A stretch of 64,000 nt of DNA from Nitrosomonas sp. GTDB lineage: Bacteria; Pseudomonadota; Gammaproteobacteria; Burkholderiales; Nitrosomonadaceae. Location: assembly GCA_019745325.1 (NCBI GenBank), contig JAIETK010000016.1, positions 1 to 64,000 of the forward strand, in the 5' to 3' direction. The notes under the pieces were generated by a model that ran no database searches, was not told the DNA's origin, and saw only the letters and a list, made by a program, of their open reading frames with translations. Below, piece by piece: positions 54,348 through 63,838 of this stretch; the stretch's first letter is position 1; the number at the start of each line of letters is the position of its first letter. Position numbers and translations under genes: made by a program.

Positions 54348-56177
54348 TTAACGGAAATCCATATCGCCGGACATCAGCCACCAGCGGTCGCGCAGCAATT
54401 CGATGGCCGGCGCGCAATCCCAGATGCTGGCCGGAATACGGAAATCCAGCGCTTGCTGGATGCCGCCGGTAGCAGCGAAATGCGCTGCAAAATTTTCGGT
54501 TATTTTGCAATAAAGCCGCTGATGGCCGTTAATGCCTGCCAGCCGCCTGGCGTGCAGAATCAATTCGGGGATTTCTCGGAGCGCTGCCACCAGATCGACC
54601 ACTTCGCAGCCATTGGAATCATGACGCAACACGATAATTCCACGCGCTTTGCCGCCAAAGCGGCTTTTTACCAGTACGATTTGGTAGTGATTCGAGGGGT
54701 GATTCAGGTAACGGTGCTGCAAGTAAGACCAATCGCGAATGCCGACGAGGGATCCGGATAAATCTTGCGCCATTTTCCGCCAGCAGTGACCGGCAGCGGC
54801 AGCGGCGTAGTCATCGCCGGTCCGGTCAACCGCATATAACCGGGATTTGATGCGTGGCCATTTGGGCAGCGGATCCCAGGAGAATTCGACCATTCTTCCG
54901 ACTTCCGCGTACAGTCCATAGCGCTCCGCAACTTTCATCGCCCGTTCGTTTGGAAAACCGAATCCCAATAGATAAGGTTTGTTGTAACCAATGTAACGTT
55001 CCAGGAAAGTTGCGGCCATCAGAAAGAAGGGCCCTTTTTTCGTCAATGTGCCGCGTTCACTGCTATCCACCATGACATCGCCGATTTGCACAGCAGTTTG
55101 CGGTTGACCGAAAAAAAGAATCTTTCTTGCGATGCCGCCATAATGCGCGATTAATTGATGTTCCCGCCAGACCCCGATCTCCCGTCCTGGGAGAGTGTTG
55201 TATTTCCAATGCCAGACTGCCGGTGTCATGTCGTGATTGAAGGTTTTTCTGAACAGATCAAACAGTGCCGGGAGCTGATTTTTTTTCAGCAGTTGCAGGC
55301 GCCATTTGGGTTGGGTTTTCTTTCTGAACAGCAGCAGCGCATAACCGGCTTGCTGGTTGCGGTACAGGTCGCGGAAAACCCGGTTGGATTGTTCGAGTTG
55401 CGCAAGTTGTTCGTGACTCAGCGACAGATCCTTGATTAGCCGTTGCCGGTGCGTGGCGATGATTTGCAGACGGTAATCCACTGCCGGTGCGGCTAAAGCG
55501 GATAGATCCGTGTGTTCGATAAGCTCGAAACCGAACCGGCCAGCCAACGTGATCATATGATCCAGGTAGTGAAGATTCGCGGGGTTGCGTAAGGTTGCAT
55601 CGTTCTTCAGCAGGAACTCATCCATCAAAAGCAAGTGCCCGGATGGCGCCAGTAAATCTTGTGCTTTGTTGAAAATTGCCAGTGGTTCGATGGTTTGTGC
55701 CGAGTCCTTAAGCAAAATGGCTGCAAAGCTTTCCGGTTCGGCTTTATACGTTTCCAATTCGTGATGGGTGACGAGGTTGTCCGTGCTTGATGCATCTTGA
55801 ACATAAGCCATCGCCCGGGTAGCGGCAGTGATGCTTTGAACGGTGTAACCGCGTTGGCTTAACCATGAAAGAGCGGCGTCTGAACCGCTGCTACCGATTT
55901 CCAGAATCTGTCCGGGAGGCGGCGGAAGTTTGGTCAAAATCAAGTCCGCGAATTCCCGTTGCGTAACTGGAGAAAAGCGTGTGACATCCGGGAACGAGTC
56001 GTGATGAAAACCGGCGGATTCACCTTCCTGCAGCATCCGGGCGTGCGCATAAACGTTAAACGGAAAAGCAAGATTCCTGTGCGGCGGCGGAGCTGCGCTT
56101 GCGGATACCCGGTGATCCGCGTGCCGGTATAGTTGCATTTCCGGTTTCATCCATTTGTGCTCTATTGATTTCGTCAT
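54348..56177 (-). CDS. Methyltransferase-acetyltransferase fusion, 609 aa
   Basis: N-terminal half (about residues 60-270) is a class I methyltransferase: ILEIGSSGSDAALSWLSQRGY (SAM site), then AILLKDSAQTIEPL and LLMDEFLL. C-terminal half (about 290-600) has a GNAT-like acetyltransferase shape: LPALFDLFRKTFNHDMTPAVWHWKYN, QIGDVMVDSSERGTLTKKGPFF and FGFPNERAMKVAERYGLY. The frame is open to 56282, inside wzt; the ATG at 56177 just after the wzt stop gives MTKSIEHKW and is preferred. Likely decorates a sugar or peptide-like group on the polysaccharide; substrates unknown. Confidence 0.75.
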   Translation of the reverse strand: MTKSIEHKWMKPEMQLYRHADHRVSASAAPPPHRNLAFPFNVYAHARMLQEGESAGFHHDSFPDVTRFSPVTQREFADLILTKLPPPPGQILEIGSSGSDAALSWLSQRGYTVQSITAATRAMAYVQDASSTDNLVTHHELETYKAEPESFAAILLKDSAQTIEPLAIFNKAQDLLAPSGHLLLMDEFLLKNDATLRNPANLHYLDHMITLAGRFGFELIEHTDLSALAAPAVDYRLQIIATHRQRLIKDLSLSHEQLAQLEQSNRVFRDLYRNQQAGYALLLFRKKTQPKWRLQLLKKNQLPALFDLFRKTFNHDMTPAVWHWKYNTLPGREIGVWREHQLIAHYGGIARKILFFGQPQTAVQIGDVMVDSSERGTLTKKGPFFLMAATFLERYIGYNKPYLLGFGFPNERAMKVAERYGLYAEVGRMVEFSWDPLPKWPRIKSRLYAVDRTGDDYAAAAAGHCWRKMAQDLSGSLVGIRDWSYLQHRYLNHPSNHYQIVLVKSRFGGKARGIIVLRHDSNGCEVVDLVAALREIPELILHARRLAGINGHQRLYCKITENFAAHFAATGGIQQALDFRIPASIWDCAPAIELLRDRWWLMSGDMDFR

Positions 56178-56187
56178 GCTTAACCCA

Positions 56188-57453
56188 TCAAAGCGTATTT
56201 TCCCACCGGTGCGGGATTGAGAAATAGCCCTGTAAGCGGCCTGATTGTTTGATCTGAAGCGTGGCTGCCGCAACCGCTGCATCGTAAATGTGCAAACCGC
56301 GTTCGCACATCAGATAGATATTAATCAGATAATCACCTTTGAGTAATGGAATTTGATCCAATTGAAGATTGATTTTACCTATCCCTTCCGCTGTGCGTTG
56401 CAGCATGAATTGATCTTCCCATGTCGCCGCGCTGGTAATCGTGCGTCCATCCGGGGTTTGCAGCGTCATCGCGACATTGGGACAAGGTAACGACGGATCG
56501 GATGCAAAGGCAATCGATACTTGAACGCCGGATTCGCCGCTCGTGATAATAGCATGCTGCGTATTCGTGTTCTTTCCTTGTAGCTCGATTTTTACCAGCC
56601 GGGCGGTACCGGAGGGTTGTGCATTATTTTCTGGAGTAACGGTGTTGCCGGTAAATGGAGTAGATGCATCGCTTGCTGGGTTGGCAGTGTTGCCGTCAAG
56701 AAATGCCTGGTAGGCGGTCACGACTCCGGCTGATTCTCCATCCATCATTACGCGGCCGTGATTAATCCAGATCGTCCGGGTGCACAACGATTCCACCTGG
56801 AATAACGAATGCGAGCAAAATAATATGGTTTTTCCGGCGTCGCGCATTTGCATGATGCGCGCGAAGGATTTGCGGGCAAAAGCGCCATCACCGACAGACA
56901 GGGCTTCGTCGATTACCAGGATATCAGGATCGACGTTAATTGCGACGGAAAAAGCCAAACGTACGTACATGCCGCTGGAATAGGTTTTTACCGGCTGATC
57001 AATGAAGTCCCGGACGCCAGAGAAATCGATAATGTCTTCAATCCGTCCGGTTATTTCTGATTGACTGAGTCCCATAATGGCGGAACTCATAAAAATGTTT
57101 TCACGCCCGCTGAATTCGGGATTGAAACCGGCTCCGAGCTCCAATAACGCCGCAATCCGGCCATTGACTTGAACTTCGCCGTTGGTGGGTGTCAGCGTGC
57201 CGCAAACGAGTTGTAGCAATGTGGATTTTCCGGAGCCGTTTTGACCGACGATGCCAACCACTTCTCCGGGCATTACGGTTAAATTGATTTCGTGCAATGC
57301 CCACAGCTCACGGAAAAAAAGCCGAGGCCCCAACCATCGTTGTGGCCATAAAAATTGTTTCAACCGGTCTTTGGGGTGCTGGTACAACTGATATCGTTTC
57401 GATAAATTGGTTGCCTTTATCGCTGGCTTGGAATCGGTAGTTTTAAAGGACAT
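56188..57453 (-). CDS. wzt: O-polysaccharide ABC exporter ATPase (Wzt type)
   Basis: 421 aa. ATPase domain at residues 1-240: IVGQNGSGKSTLLQLVCG (Walker A), TYSSGMYVRLAFSVAINVDPDILVIDEALSVGDG (signature, Walker B). Residues 260-420 form a Wzt C-terminal-like beta domain (VKIELQGKNTNTQHAIITSGESGVQVSIAF, QLDQIPLLKGDYLINIYLMCERGLHIYD) that reads the polysaccharide end-cap in known systems. Pairs with the Wzm permease, overlapping it by 11 bases. Drives polysaccharide export. Confidence 0.93.
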   Translation of the reverse strand: MSFKTTDSKPAIKATNLSKRYQLYQHPKDRLKQFLWPQRWLGPRLFFRELWALHEINLTVMPGEVVGIVGQNGSGKSTLLQLVCGTLTPTNGEVQVNGRIAALLELGAGFNPEFSGRENIFMSSAIMGLSQSEITGRIEDIIDFSGVRDFIDQPVKTYSSGMYVRLAFSVAINVDPDILVIDEALSVGDGAFARKSFARIMQMRDAGKTILFCSHSLFQVESLCTRTIWINHGRVMMDGESAGVVTAYQAFLDGNTANPASDASTPFTGNTVTPENNAQPSGTARLVKIELQGKNTNTQHAIITSGESGVQVSIAFASDPSLPCPNVAMTLQTPDGRTITSAATWEDQFMLQRTAEGIGKINLQLDQIPLLKGDYLINIYLMCERGLHIYDAAVAAATLQIKQSGRLQGYFSIPHRWENTL

Positions 57454-58273
57454 CGGCGAATCCCTTCCGGGTTTTATTAAACCAGGTTAGCCCCATCCAC
57501 GCGATGAAAACGGCCAGTGCATAATAAATGATAAGCCCGGTCCAATCCGGCATTTGTCCATACAAAATGACCGCTCTTGCTTGTTCAATGATAAAAGTCA
57601 GGGGATTAAGGAACAGATAATTCCGGATTGACTCCGGTAGCGCCGAAGCAGGATAGAAAATCGGGCTCAAAAATAACAGCATAGTTAAAACCAAGCCAAT
57701 AAATTGACCGATATCGCGCACAAAAACACCGATAGAAGTGAGCATCCAGGACAGCCCCATGGTGAGTAATACAAACGGCAGCACAATAATCGGCAGGAGC
57801 AGCAGTGTTAAATGAAGAGGATGATTAACGATCAGTAAAAAAATAATCAGTACCAGAAAACTGATTCCAGCATGAAATAGGGCGGATCCTAAAGAAACCA
57901 GCGGCAAGATTTCGAGGGGAAAAATTACCTTTTTTACATAGTTAACATTGGTTAGTATTAATCCGGGCGCGCGGGATAAGCATTCAGAGAATAAGTTAAA
58001 AAGAATGAGGCCGGTAAATAATAACAGTGCAAAGGTAAATTTATCCTCGTAAATGTCATTATTTTGAGGATCGAGCCGGACCTTAAAAACAACACCGAAA
58101 ACGAACGTGTAGATAGCAAGCATCAAAATGGGATTAATGAATGACCATAATATTCCCAAAAAAGAGCCGCGATACCGGCCGATGATCTCCCGCTTGGTCA
58201 TTTGCCGTATAAGCGCGTGGTGTTGCCACAGGTCAAAAAAACAATTGGGGAAATTAACTTTGGTCGGATGCAA
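57443..58273 (-). CDS. wzm: O-polysaccharide ABC exporter permease (Wzm type)
   Basis: Six-helix permease; LIRQMTKREIIGRYRGSFLGILWSFINPILMLAIYTFVFGVVF is the signature start, NYVKKVIFPLEILPLVSL and FLSPIFYPASALPESIRNYLFLNPLT follow. The frame is open to 58450, but the family starts 10-20 residues before HHALIRQ. I use the TTG at 58273 (MHPTKVNF), giving 276 aa; the extra 59 residues upstream look non-coding. It heads the polysaccharide operon. Confidence 0.88.
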   Translation of the reverse strand: MHPTKVNFPNCFFDLWQHHALIRQMTKREIIGRYRGSFLGILWSFINPILMLAIYTFVFGVVFKVRLDPQNNDIYEDKFTFALLLFTGLILFNLFSECLSRAPGLILTNVNYVKKVIFPLEILPLVSLGSALFHAGISFLVLIIFLLIVNHPLHLTLLLLPIIVLPFVLLTMGLSWMLTSIGVFVRDIGQFIGLVLTMLLFLSPIFYPASALPESIRNYLFLNPLTFIIEQARAVILYGQMPDWTGLIIYYALAVFIAWMGLTWFNKTRKGFADVL

Positions 58274-58822
58274 GAATTGTAAGGTAAGGAAACATAGGAT
58301 TGTTGTGAATGATAAGCGAAAAAGAGTTGGCGATAAAGGTTGTTCGTTCGTCCGTTCTTTTGATCGAATCGTGATAGAGTTGCAAAATTGTGCAGCAAGA
58401 GATGGCACGGGATGATTAAATAGCTGGTTTCCTATAAAGAATATAGCCAAATGCTATCCAAGCGTAACCTTTGCAATATTTCCTATCATATTTCATATAT
58501 TCAAGCAGAAAGAATTTTTGCCTAAAGCAAAAAAAGTGCCGCCGTATGTCCGCTCTATTTTAAAGTAATGATTTAAATTGCTACTGTTATTATGAAGAAT
58601 ATGCTGTTGCAAATAAGCAACATTTCGATAGAGCACTTCGGCTGTAAACTTGCAAAGCGAATTTGTTTTGGGCAGAATGTACTTTAACTTGGCTTTTGTG
58701 GTAATTTCTGCTAGGCAAATTGCTGACTTTGCAGAGATTACAAAGAGACATAGTGAAAAGTGAAAAACTTGCAAGTAATTTACTTTCGTAATTAATTTTA
58801 ATTTTTATCAAGGGAGCTCCCC
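58274..58822. other. Long leader between the polysaccharide and S-layer genes
   Basis: 549 bases, AT-rich, between divergent wzm (minus) and the S-layer gene (plus). Both promoters should lie here. Open frames at 58493-58811 on the minus strand have no ribosome binding site or familiar sequence. A 5' untranslated leader before the S-layer gene could be long, as expected for a stable, abundant message. The strong AGGGAG site (58811-58816) lies 6 bases before the ATG at 58823. Confidence 0.4.
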
Positions 58823-61435
58823 ATGGCTATAAATGATGCACAGAAAACAGAAATTTTGAAGGTTGTTGCAGGTTTGTTTAATGCAGCACCGGGCGGGATC
58901 TATCTGACTGATTTGGCAAATTTTGTTTCGAATGGTGGAACCATTCAGCAGCTGTCTAACGCGTTAGCTACCCTCCCGATTTTTACTACAAACATTTTGG
59001 CCGGTAAAGTTACCGTTGAAGATCAAGTCGACGTACTGATGAAAAGTTTTGGCTTGACGGATGGTGATGCTGGTACTGCGGGTGCACAGGCGCATGACTA
59101 TTTTCATGATCGCCTCGAAGCAGGCGATAGCTTTGGCGACATCGTTTACGATGCGGTAACTTTTCTGTCAAATACGACTGACGAGACATTTACCGAAGCT
59201 AAGACCTTGCTGGAAAATAAAGCCAAAGTTGCGGATGCTTTTTCTAAAGTAAGTACTTCGACCGATTTTGATACGTTGCAAAAAGTTTTGGGCAACGTGA
59301 CCGGTACAGCGCCTTATACGGATGAAGATGTGCAAGCGATATTGGATGGATCGGGCGGAATTGGAAAAACCTTTACGCTTACCGTCAATCAAGACAGCGG
59401 CGCGGCTTTCACTGGTACTGCAGGGGTTGATGTTTTCGAAGCTGCAGCTCAGAATGTTTCCGGCACGCTGACCAATACACTGCAAAGCGTCGATTCGATC
59501 GATGGGGGCGCTGGTGTTGATTCTCTCAATGCAACGCTGGTTGAAAATGCCACAGTGGCTTCGACAATCAAAAATATCGAGAAGATTAACGTACGGTTTG
59601 CAGATAGTGGTGCAAAACTGGACTTGGCCAACACCACTGGCGCAACCACGGTGACCGTTATTGACAGCACCACGGCTGGTACTGTAAATAATATCGGTGA
59701 TATCGCGTCCTTGGCTGTCAAGAATCAGAAGCAAAATGTCAATATCGGCGGCACAGCAGGCACTGCGACTACGATCGCTTTGGATCTGAATACGGTTGGC
59801 ACCGATACGGCAGCTATTGTTTTGGATTTGGGTAAAGATAATTCCAGCAAAGTGACCACCGCCAATATCACGGCAAATAATGCCTATGTGGATGTTGATT
59901 CGACGAATGCCGATGCGATTACGACTGCAACGATCGCTGCGTCTGGTGACAACGCTCTTACCTTTACCGACAGTGGCGCATCTTTGACCAAGGTTACTAT
60001 TACTGGCAGTGGCTCGGTAGATCTGACAGGCGCGGCGCTGGCAGCAGTTACAACCTTCGATGCTTCCGGCTCGACAGGCGCTATCAAAGCCGAGCTTACC
60101 GCTGGTAAGGCCGTAACCATTACGACGGGTGGCGGTAACGATGTGATTGATGCCGATGCAATCGCTACGACCGGTTCTTCTGCAAATTTGGGCGCGGGTA
60201 ACGATACGCTTTTCGTAGGCGCTAACTTAGCGGCTTTCGATAAGGGCGTGAATGGCGGTGACGGCACGGATATCATCAATATTACCGATGGTTCTACATT
60301 GGATTCCACCACTTCCAAGTACATTACCAGTTTCGAAACCTTGGATGTTTCCGGCGGCAAAGGGGATTACGATGTTTCGTTGAACAGTTTTTCTACGGTG
60401 CAGATCGATGAAGCGATTGCCGGTGCTTTGGCTGGTGACATTGATTTCAAAAATTCGCCGGATACTTTCGTATTGAACATTGCGAGTGAAGCAGAAACAA
60501 ATGCAGGTTTCGATGTTGTGAAAAATATTACCGTGACCGGCAAGGATTATACCGGTACGACTGCCAAAGGAACCGCTGAATCCTTTACTCTGGTTGCCAC
60601 GATTAATGACGGCAACAAAGATAATGCGGCCGATGGTGATATTAATGCACAAACGGTGACAGTGGCGGGTGTTGAGAATTTAACGATCCAAGCTAAAGTC
60701 GGCACGTTAGATGGTGGTACCGATGAATTGAAAGCTTCGAAACATACGCTGACCGCGAAAATCGTTGCAGCCGAAGCTGAAACTTTAACTATTACCGGCG
60801 ATGCTTCTGTCGATCTTTCCGGCGCAACCACCATCGGTGTGGTAACCAAGGTAAATGCAAGTGGTTCGACTGGAAATGTGACGATAGACTTTTCTACACA
60901 CGCTAAAAGTGTTGCCTATACTGGTTCCGAAGGAGTGGACACCTACAAAGCAACGGCGACGGGTGACACGATTTATTCCGGTAAAGGTGCTGACGTGATT
61001 GATCTGACAGCATCAACAACTGCGGCTCGTGATACCTTCGTGTTAAAAGCTGCGACCGATTCACAGCTTACCGACACAAGCAAAGACGGTAAGATCACAC
61101 TTGGTGCCGATACAGGTTTTGATGACATCACCAAGTTTGATATCGGTGGTACCGCGATAACTGATCGTTTGGATCTCACCAATTTTGGTTTCACAGGTGT
61201 GCAACGAGGGGTCGAGAATGTTAGCGCGATAGTGAGCAATACAACCGATCTAACCAGCATTGCTGATCTCTTTAGTTCTGTGGCCGGTGATCGTGGTGTA
61301 GCTTACACAAATATTGGCGGCGATAGCTACATATTTGTCGATGCCAATAAAGACGGCAACTTCACGGCTGCTGACGATATAGCCATCAAATTAACGGGTA
61401 TCACCAGTATCTCTGAAGTTGACATCAACTTCTAA
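58823..61435 (+). CDS. RTX/S-layer protein (RsaA-like), T1SS substrate
   Basis: 870-residue acidic, Ala/Thr/Gly/Asp-rich protein with no cysteine, no tryptophan and no signal peptide. Residues 1-190: a family-specific N-terminal domain (AQKTEILKVVAGLFNAAPGGIYLTDL, then two helical segments). Residues 195-800: long beta-strand-rich region of T-x-N-I-like repeats with RTX calcium motifs such as GGAGVDSL, GGGNDVIDADAI, GAGNDTLFVG, NGGDGTDII and GKGADVIDL. C-terminal end: DGNFTAADDIAIKLTGI after GGDSYIFVDANKDG, closely like the C-terminal secretion region of Caulobacter RsaA. A strong AGGGAG site and flanking terminator suit high expression. The C-terminus should carry an uncleaved T1SS signal for the exporter at 40032-44555. 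S-layer formation is inferred. Confidence 0.85.
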   Translation: MAINDAQKTEILKVVAGLFNAAPGGIYLTDLANFVSNGGTIQQLSNALATLPIFTTNILAGKVTVEDQVDVLMKSFGLTDGDAGTAGAQAHDYFHDRLEAGDSFGDIVYDAVTFLSNTTDETFTEAKTLLENKAKVADAFSKVSTSTDFDTLQKVLGNVTGTAPYTDEDVQAILDGSGGIGKTFTLTVNQDSGAAFTGTAGVDVFEAAAQNVSGTLTNTLQSVDSIDGGAGVDSLNATLVENATVASTIKNIEKINVRFADSGAKLDLANTTGATTVTVIDSTTAGTVNNIGDIASLAVKNQKQNVNIGGTAGTATTIALDLNTVGTDTAAIVLDLGKDNSSKVTTANITANNAYVDVDSTNADAITTATIAASGDNALTFTDSGASLTKVTITGSGSVDLTGAALAAVTTFDASGSTGAIKAELTAGKAVTITTGGGNDVIDADAIATTGSSANLGAGNDTLFVGANLAAFDKGVNGGDGTDIINITDGSTLDSTTSKYITSFETLDVSGGKGDYDVSLNSFSTVQIDEAIAGALAGDIDFKNSPDTFVLNIASEAETNAGFDVVKNITVTGKDYTGTTAKGTAESFTLVATINDGNKDNAADGDINAQTVTVAGVENLTIQAKVGTLDGGTDELKASKHTLTAKIVAAEAETLTITGDASVDLSGATTIGVVTKVNASGSTGNVTIDFSTHAKSVAYTGSEGVDTYKATATGDTIYSGKGADVIDLTASTTAARDTFVLKAATDSQLTDTSKDGKITLGADTGFDDITKFDIGGTAITDRLDLTNFGFTGVQRGVENVSAIVSNTTDLTSIADLFSSVAGDRGVAYTNIGGDSYIFVDANKDGNFTAADDIAIKLTGITSISEVDINF

Positions 61436-61477
61436 TCGATAAAAGGCGGGCCCCGGCTTTGCCTTTAAGATGAAAAT

Positions 61478-61514
61478 TAAAACCCCGTCTTCTTGTAAAA
61501 GAAGCGGGGTTTTT
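61478..61514 (+). terminator. Rho-independent terminator after the S-layer gene
   Basis: AAAACCCCG-TCTTCTT (61479-61494) pairs with AAGAAG-CGGGGTTTT (61499-61513), ending in a T-run. It isolates the S-layer gene from the methyltransferase downstream. Confidence 0.92.
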
Positions 61515-61570
61515 CATTGCCGATAATCGGCTATCATTTCAGAAGCGTAAATTAAGTAGAAGGAATTTCG

Positions 61571-63106
61571 ATGACCGACTGGACCGCAGGGTACGTGGCT
61601 GATATCGGGTACACGTACGGGTATTACACTGAATTGAATCCGCAGCGTCTCAAATTGCCATTTCTTGCAACTGGACAAGTATTACCTGAAGTGGGAACAG
61701 CATGTGAGCTTGGATTTGGTCAGGGAATAAGCATCGCAATTCACGCAGCTGCATCGCAAGTATCGTGGTATGGAACAGATTTTAACCCAAGCCAAGCTGG
61801 CTTTGCTCAAGAAATAACAGCTGCTGCTGGTGCAAATGCAACGCTTTACGATCAAGCGTTTGAAGACTTTTGTTCTCGCGCGGATTTGCCTGAATTTGAC
61901 TATATCGGCTTGCATGGGATATGGAGCTGGATAAACGATCAAAATCGCCATGTCATTACCGATTTTCTGCGGCGTAAATTAAAAATTGGCGGGGTATTGT
62001 ATATCAGCTACAACTCACAACCGGGATGGGCGGGTATGGTGCCGATGCGCGAGTTACTTAACTTACACACGGAAGTGATGGGTGCCAGTGGACAGGGGAT
62101 CACGAACCGTATTGATGCGGCATTAGATTTTGTGGAACGGATGCTGGCTACCGATCCGCTTTATAGCAAGATCAATCCACAGGCAGTTGAACGTATCAAG
62201 CGCATGAAAGAGCAGAACCGTCATTATCTGGCGCATGAATATTTCAATCGAGACTGGCATCCAATGTCATTTGCTCGTATGTCAGAATGGATTTCGGCTG
62301 CAAAACTTGGTTTTGCATGTTCCGCGCACTATACCGATCATGTTGACGCCGTGAATCTCAGCGCAGAACAACAAGCGCTCTTGCAGGAATTACCGGATGC
62401 TACATTTCGGCAATCAGTCCGGGATTTTATGTGCAATACACAATTTCGCCGTGATTACTGGGTTAAGGGTGAGCGTCAATTAGGCACATTTGAACGAGGT
62501 GAGCAACTCAGAGCGCAGCGCGTCTTGCTAACAGCCGAGAAATCATCGGTAGAGTTGAAAGTAGGCGGTGCGCGCGGCGAAGCGACACTCAACGAAAATG
62601 TTTACCGCCCTATATTAGACTTGCTGGCAGATCATAAGCCACGCAGCCTCGGTCAAATCGAGCATGAAATGAAAACGGAGGGACTGGTGTTTGCGCAAGT
62701 GCTGCAAGCAGTTATGATATTGACAGGTAAAGGCGATTTGGGTTTGGTGCAAGAAGATACAATCAGCCATAAAGCGAAGCGGGCCACAGATAAACTGAAT
62801 CTTACCTTTCTAAATAAGAGTCGCAGCAGCAACGATATCGCTTACCTTGCAAGTCCCGTGACCGGCGGCGGCATCTCTGTTAACCGCTTTCAGCAATTAT
62901 TTTTGCTGGCTCGGAATCAAGGACTCAAGCAACCGCAAGAATGGGCAAAGTTTGTCTGGCAGCATCTGGAGATCATGAATCAGCGGCTTACAAAAGAAGG
63001 CAAGAGCCTTTCAACATCCGAAGAAAATATCGTTGAATTAACGCACCAAGCAGTTGAGTTCTCGGAAAAGCGCTTGCCTATTTTGAAAGCGCTGCAGATT
63101 GCATGA
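61571..63106 (+). CDS. Class I methyltransferase with regulatory domain (PKMT-like)
   Basis: 511 aa. SAM motif ELGFGQG at residues 46-52 and acidic strand WYGTDFNP near 66-73, then FDYIGLHGIWSWI. The middle part (about residues 215-300) fits the methyltransferase regulatory domain (MethyTransf_Reg, PF10119): AHEYFNRDWHPMSF and ACSAHYTDHVDAVNLS. The C-terminal half is helical. This three-part layout, about 510-550 aa, is that of Rickettsia lysine methyltransferases PKMT1/PKMT2, which methylate the outer-membrane protein OmpB. Its position just after the RTX/S-layer gene suggests the surface protein as substrate, but that is an inference. A GAAGGAA site precedes the ATG. Confidence 0.8.
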   Translation: MTDWTAGYVADIGYTYGYYTELNPQRLKLPFLATGQVLPEVGTACELGFGQGISIAIHAAASQVSWYGTDFNPSQAGFAQEITAAAGANATLYDQAFEDFCSRADLPEFDYIGLHGIWSWINDQNRHVITDFLRRKLKIGGVLYISYNSQPGWAGMVPMRELLNLHTEVMGASGQGITNRIDAALDFVERMLATDPLYSKINPQAVERIKRMKEQNRHYLAHEYFNRDWHPMSFARMSEWISAAKLGFACSAHYTDHVDAVNLSAEQQALLQELPDATFRQSVRDFMCNTQFRRDYWVKGERQLGTFERGEQLRAQRVLLTAEKSSVELKVGGARGEATLNENVYRPILDLLADHKPRSLGQIEHEMKTEGLVFAQVLQAVMILTGKGDLGLVQEDTISHKAKRATDKLNLTFLNKSRSSNDIAYLASPVTGGGISVNRFQQLFLLARNQGLKQPQEWAKFVWQHLEIMNQRLTKEGKSLSTSEENIVELTHQAVEFSEKRLPILKALQIA

Positions 63107-63113
63107 GAATTAT

Positions 63114-63818
63114 TCAGTAATTCGGAGCCGATTCAGAAATTTCAGAATTTATATTTTGACAAATTAAAACCGGGTTTTTTGCTTGCGTAATTGGCCGCCC
63201 GATGACCAAATAATGAGCGCCATTGAGTATGGCTTGCTTAGGCGTGGTAACTCGCTTCTGATCATCGGATTGACCATCGGCAGGCCGAATCCCCGGAGTT
63301 ACCAAACAAAAATCATCGCCTAAACGTTGACGCAAGCGCCTGGCCTCAAGCGCAGAGCAGACGACGCCATCCAATCCGCAGTCTTTGGCCAACTGTGCCA
63401 AACGCTCGACAATTTGTTCCGGAGTTCCTTGTAAACCAATATCGGTCAAATCATCTTGATCCATGCTGGTCAGCAATGTAACCGCAATTAGCCGGGTATT
63501 GGAATCTGACATGGCTTGCCGCGCAGCCAGCATCATTTTCCGCCCGCCTAATGCATGCACATTGATCATCCAAATACCGAGACCGGCGGCGGCTTTGCAT
63601 GCCTGTGCAACGGTGTTAGGAATATCGTGGAATTTCAAGTCAAGGAAAACGTCGTATCCTTTGGATACGAGCCGTTCAACAAACCGTGGGCCAGCAATTG
63701 TGAAGAGTTCCTTGCCGACTTTCAACCGGCACAGTTGCGGCTCCAATTTGTCTATGAAGTGCCACGCATCGGTTTCATTCGAATAATCCAGTGCAACAAT
63801 GATGCGTGATTCAGGCAT
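63114..63818 (-). CDS. pyrF: Orotidine 5'-phosphate decarboxylase
   Basis: Last step of UMP synthesis. 234-residue TIM barrel with catalytic [14 protein letters not shown] (Lys62-x-x-His-Asp pair with Asp60), [14 protein letters not shown] at the start, GVVCSALEA and VTPGIRP. It stands convergent with the methyltransferase, with 7 bases between stops. Upstream, on the same strand, is a lapA-like gene, as in other proteobacteria. Confidence 0.97.
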   Translation of the reverse strand: MPESRIIVALDYSNETDAWHFIDKLEPQLCRLKVGKELFTIAGPRFVERLVSKGYDVFLDLKFHDIPNTVAQACKAAAGLGIWMINVHALGGRKMMLAARQAMSDSNTRLIAVTLLTSMDQDDLTDIGLQGTPEQIVERLAQLAKDCGLDGVVCSALEARRLRQRLGDDFCLVTPGIRPADGQSDDQKRVTTPKQAILNGAHYLVIGRPITQAKNPVLICQNINSEISESAPNY

Positions 63819-63838
63819 GCAAGAGTAGGAGAATGTTT

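Noticed and set aside
58493..58811. Two minus-strand frames of 73 and 93 aa before the S-layer gene
   Set aside because: They overlap each other in different frames, lack a ribosome binding site and have no familiar features.
59168..60849. Several 90-188-aa minus-strand frames opposite the S-layer gene
   Set aside because: They arise from the low-complexity Thr/Ala/Val-rich coding strand and show no independent protein features.
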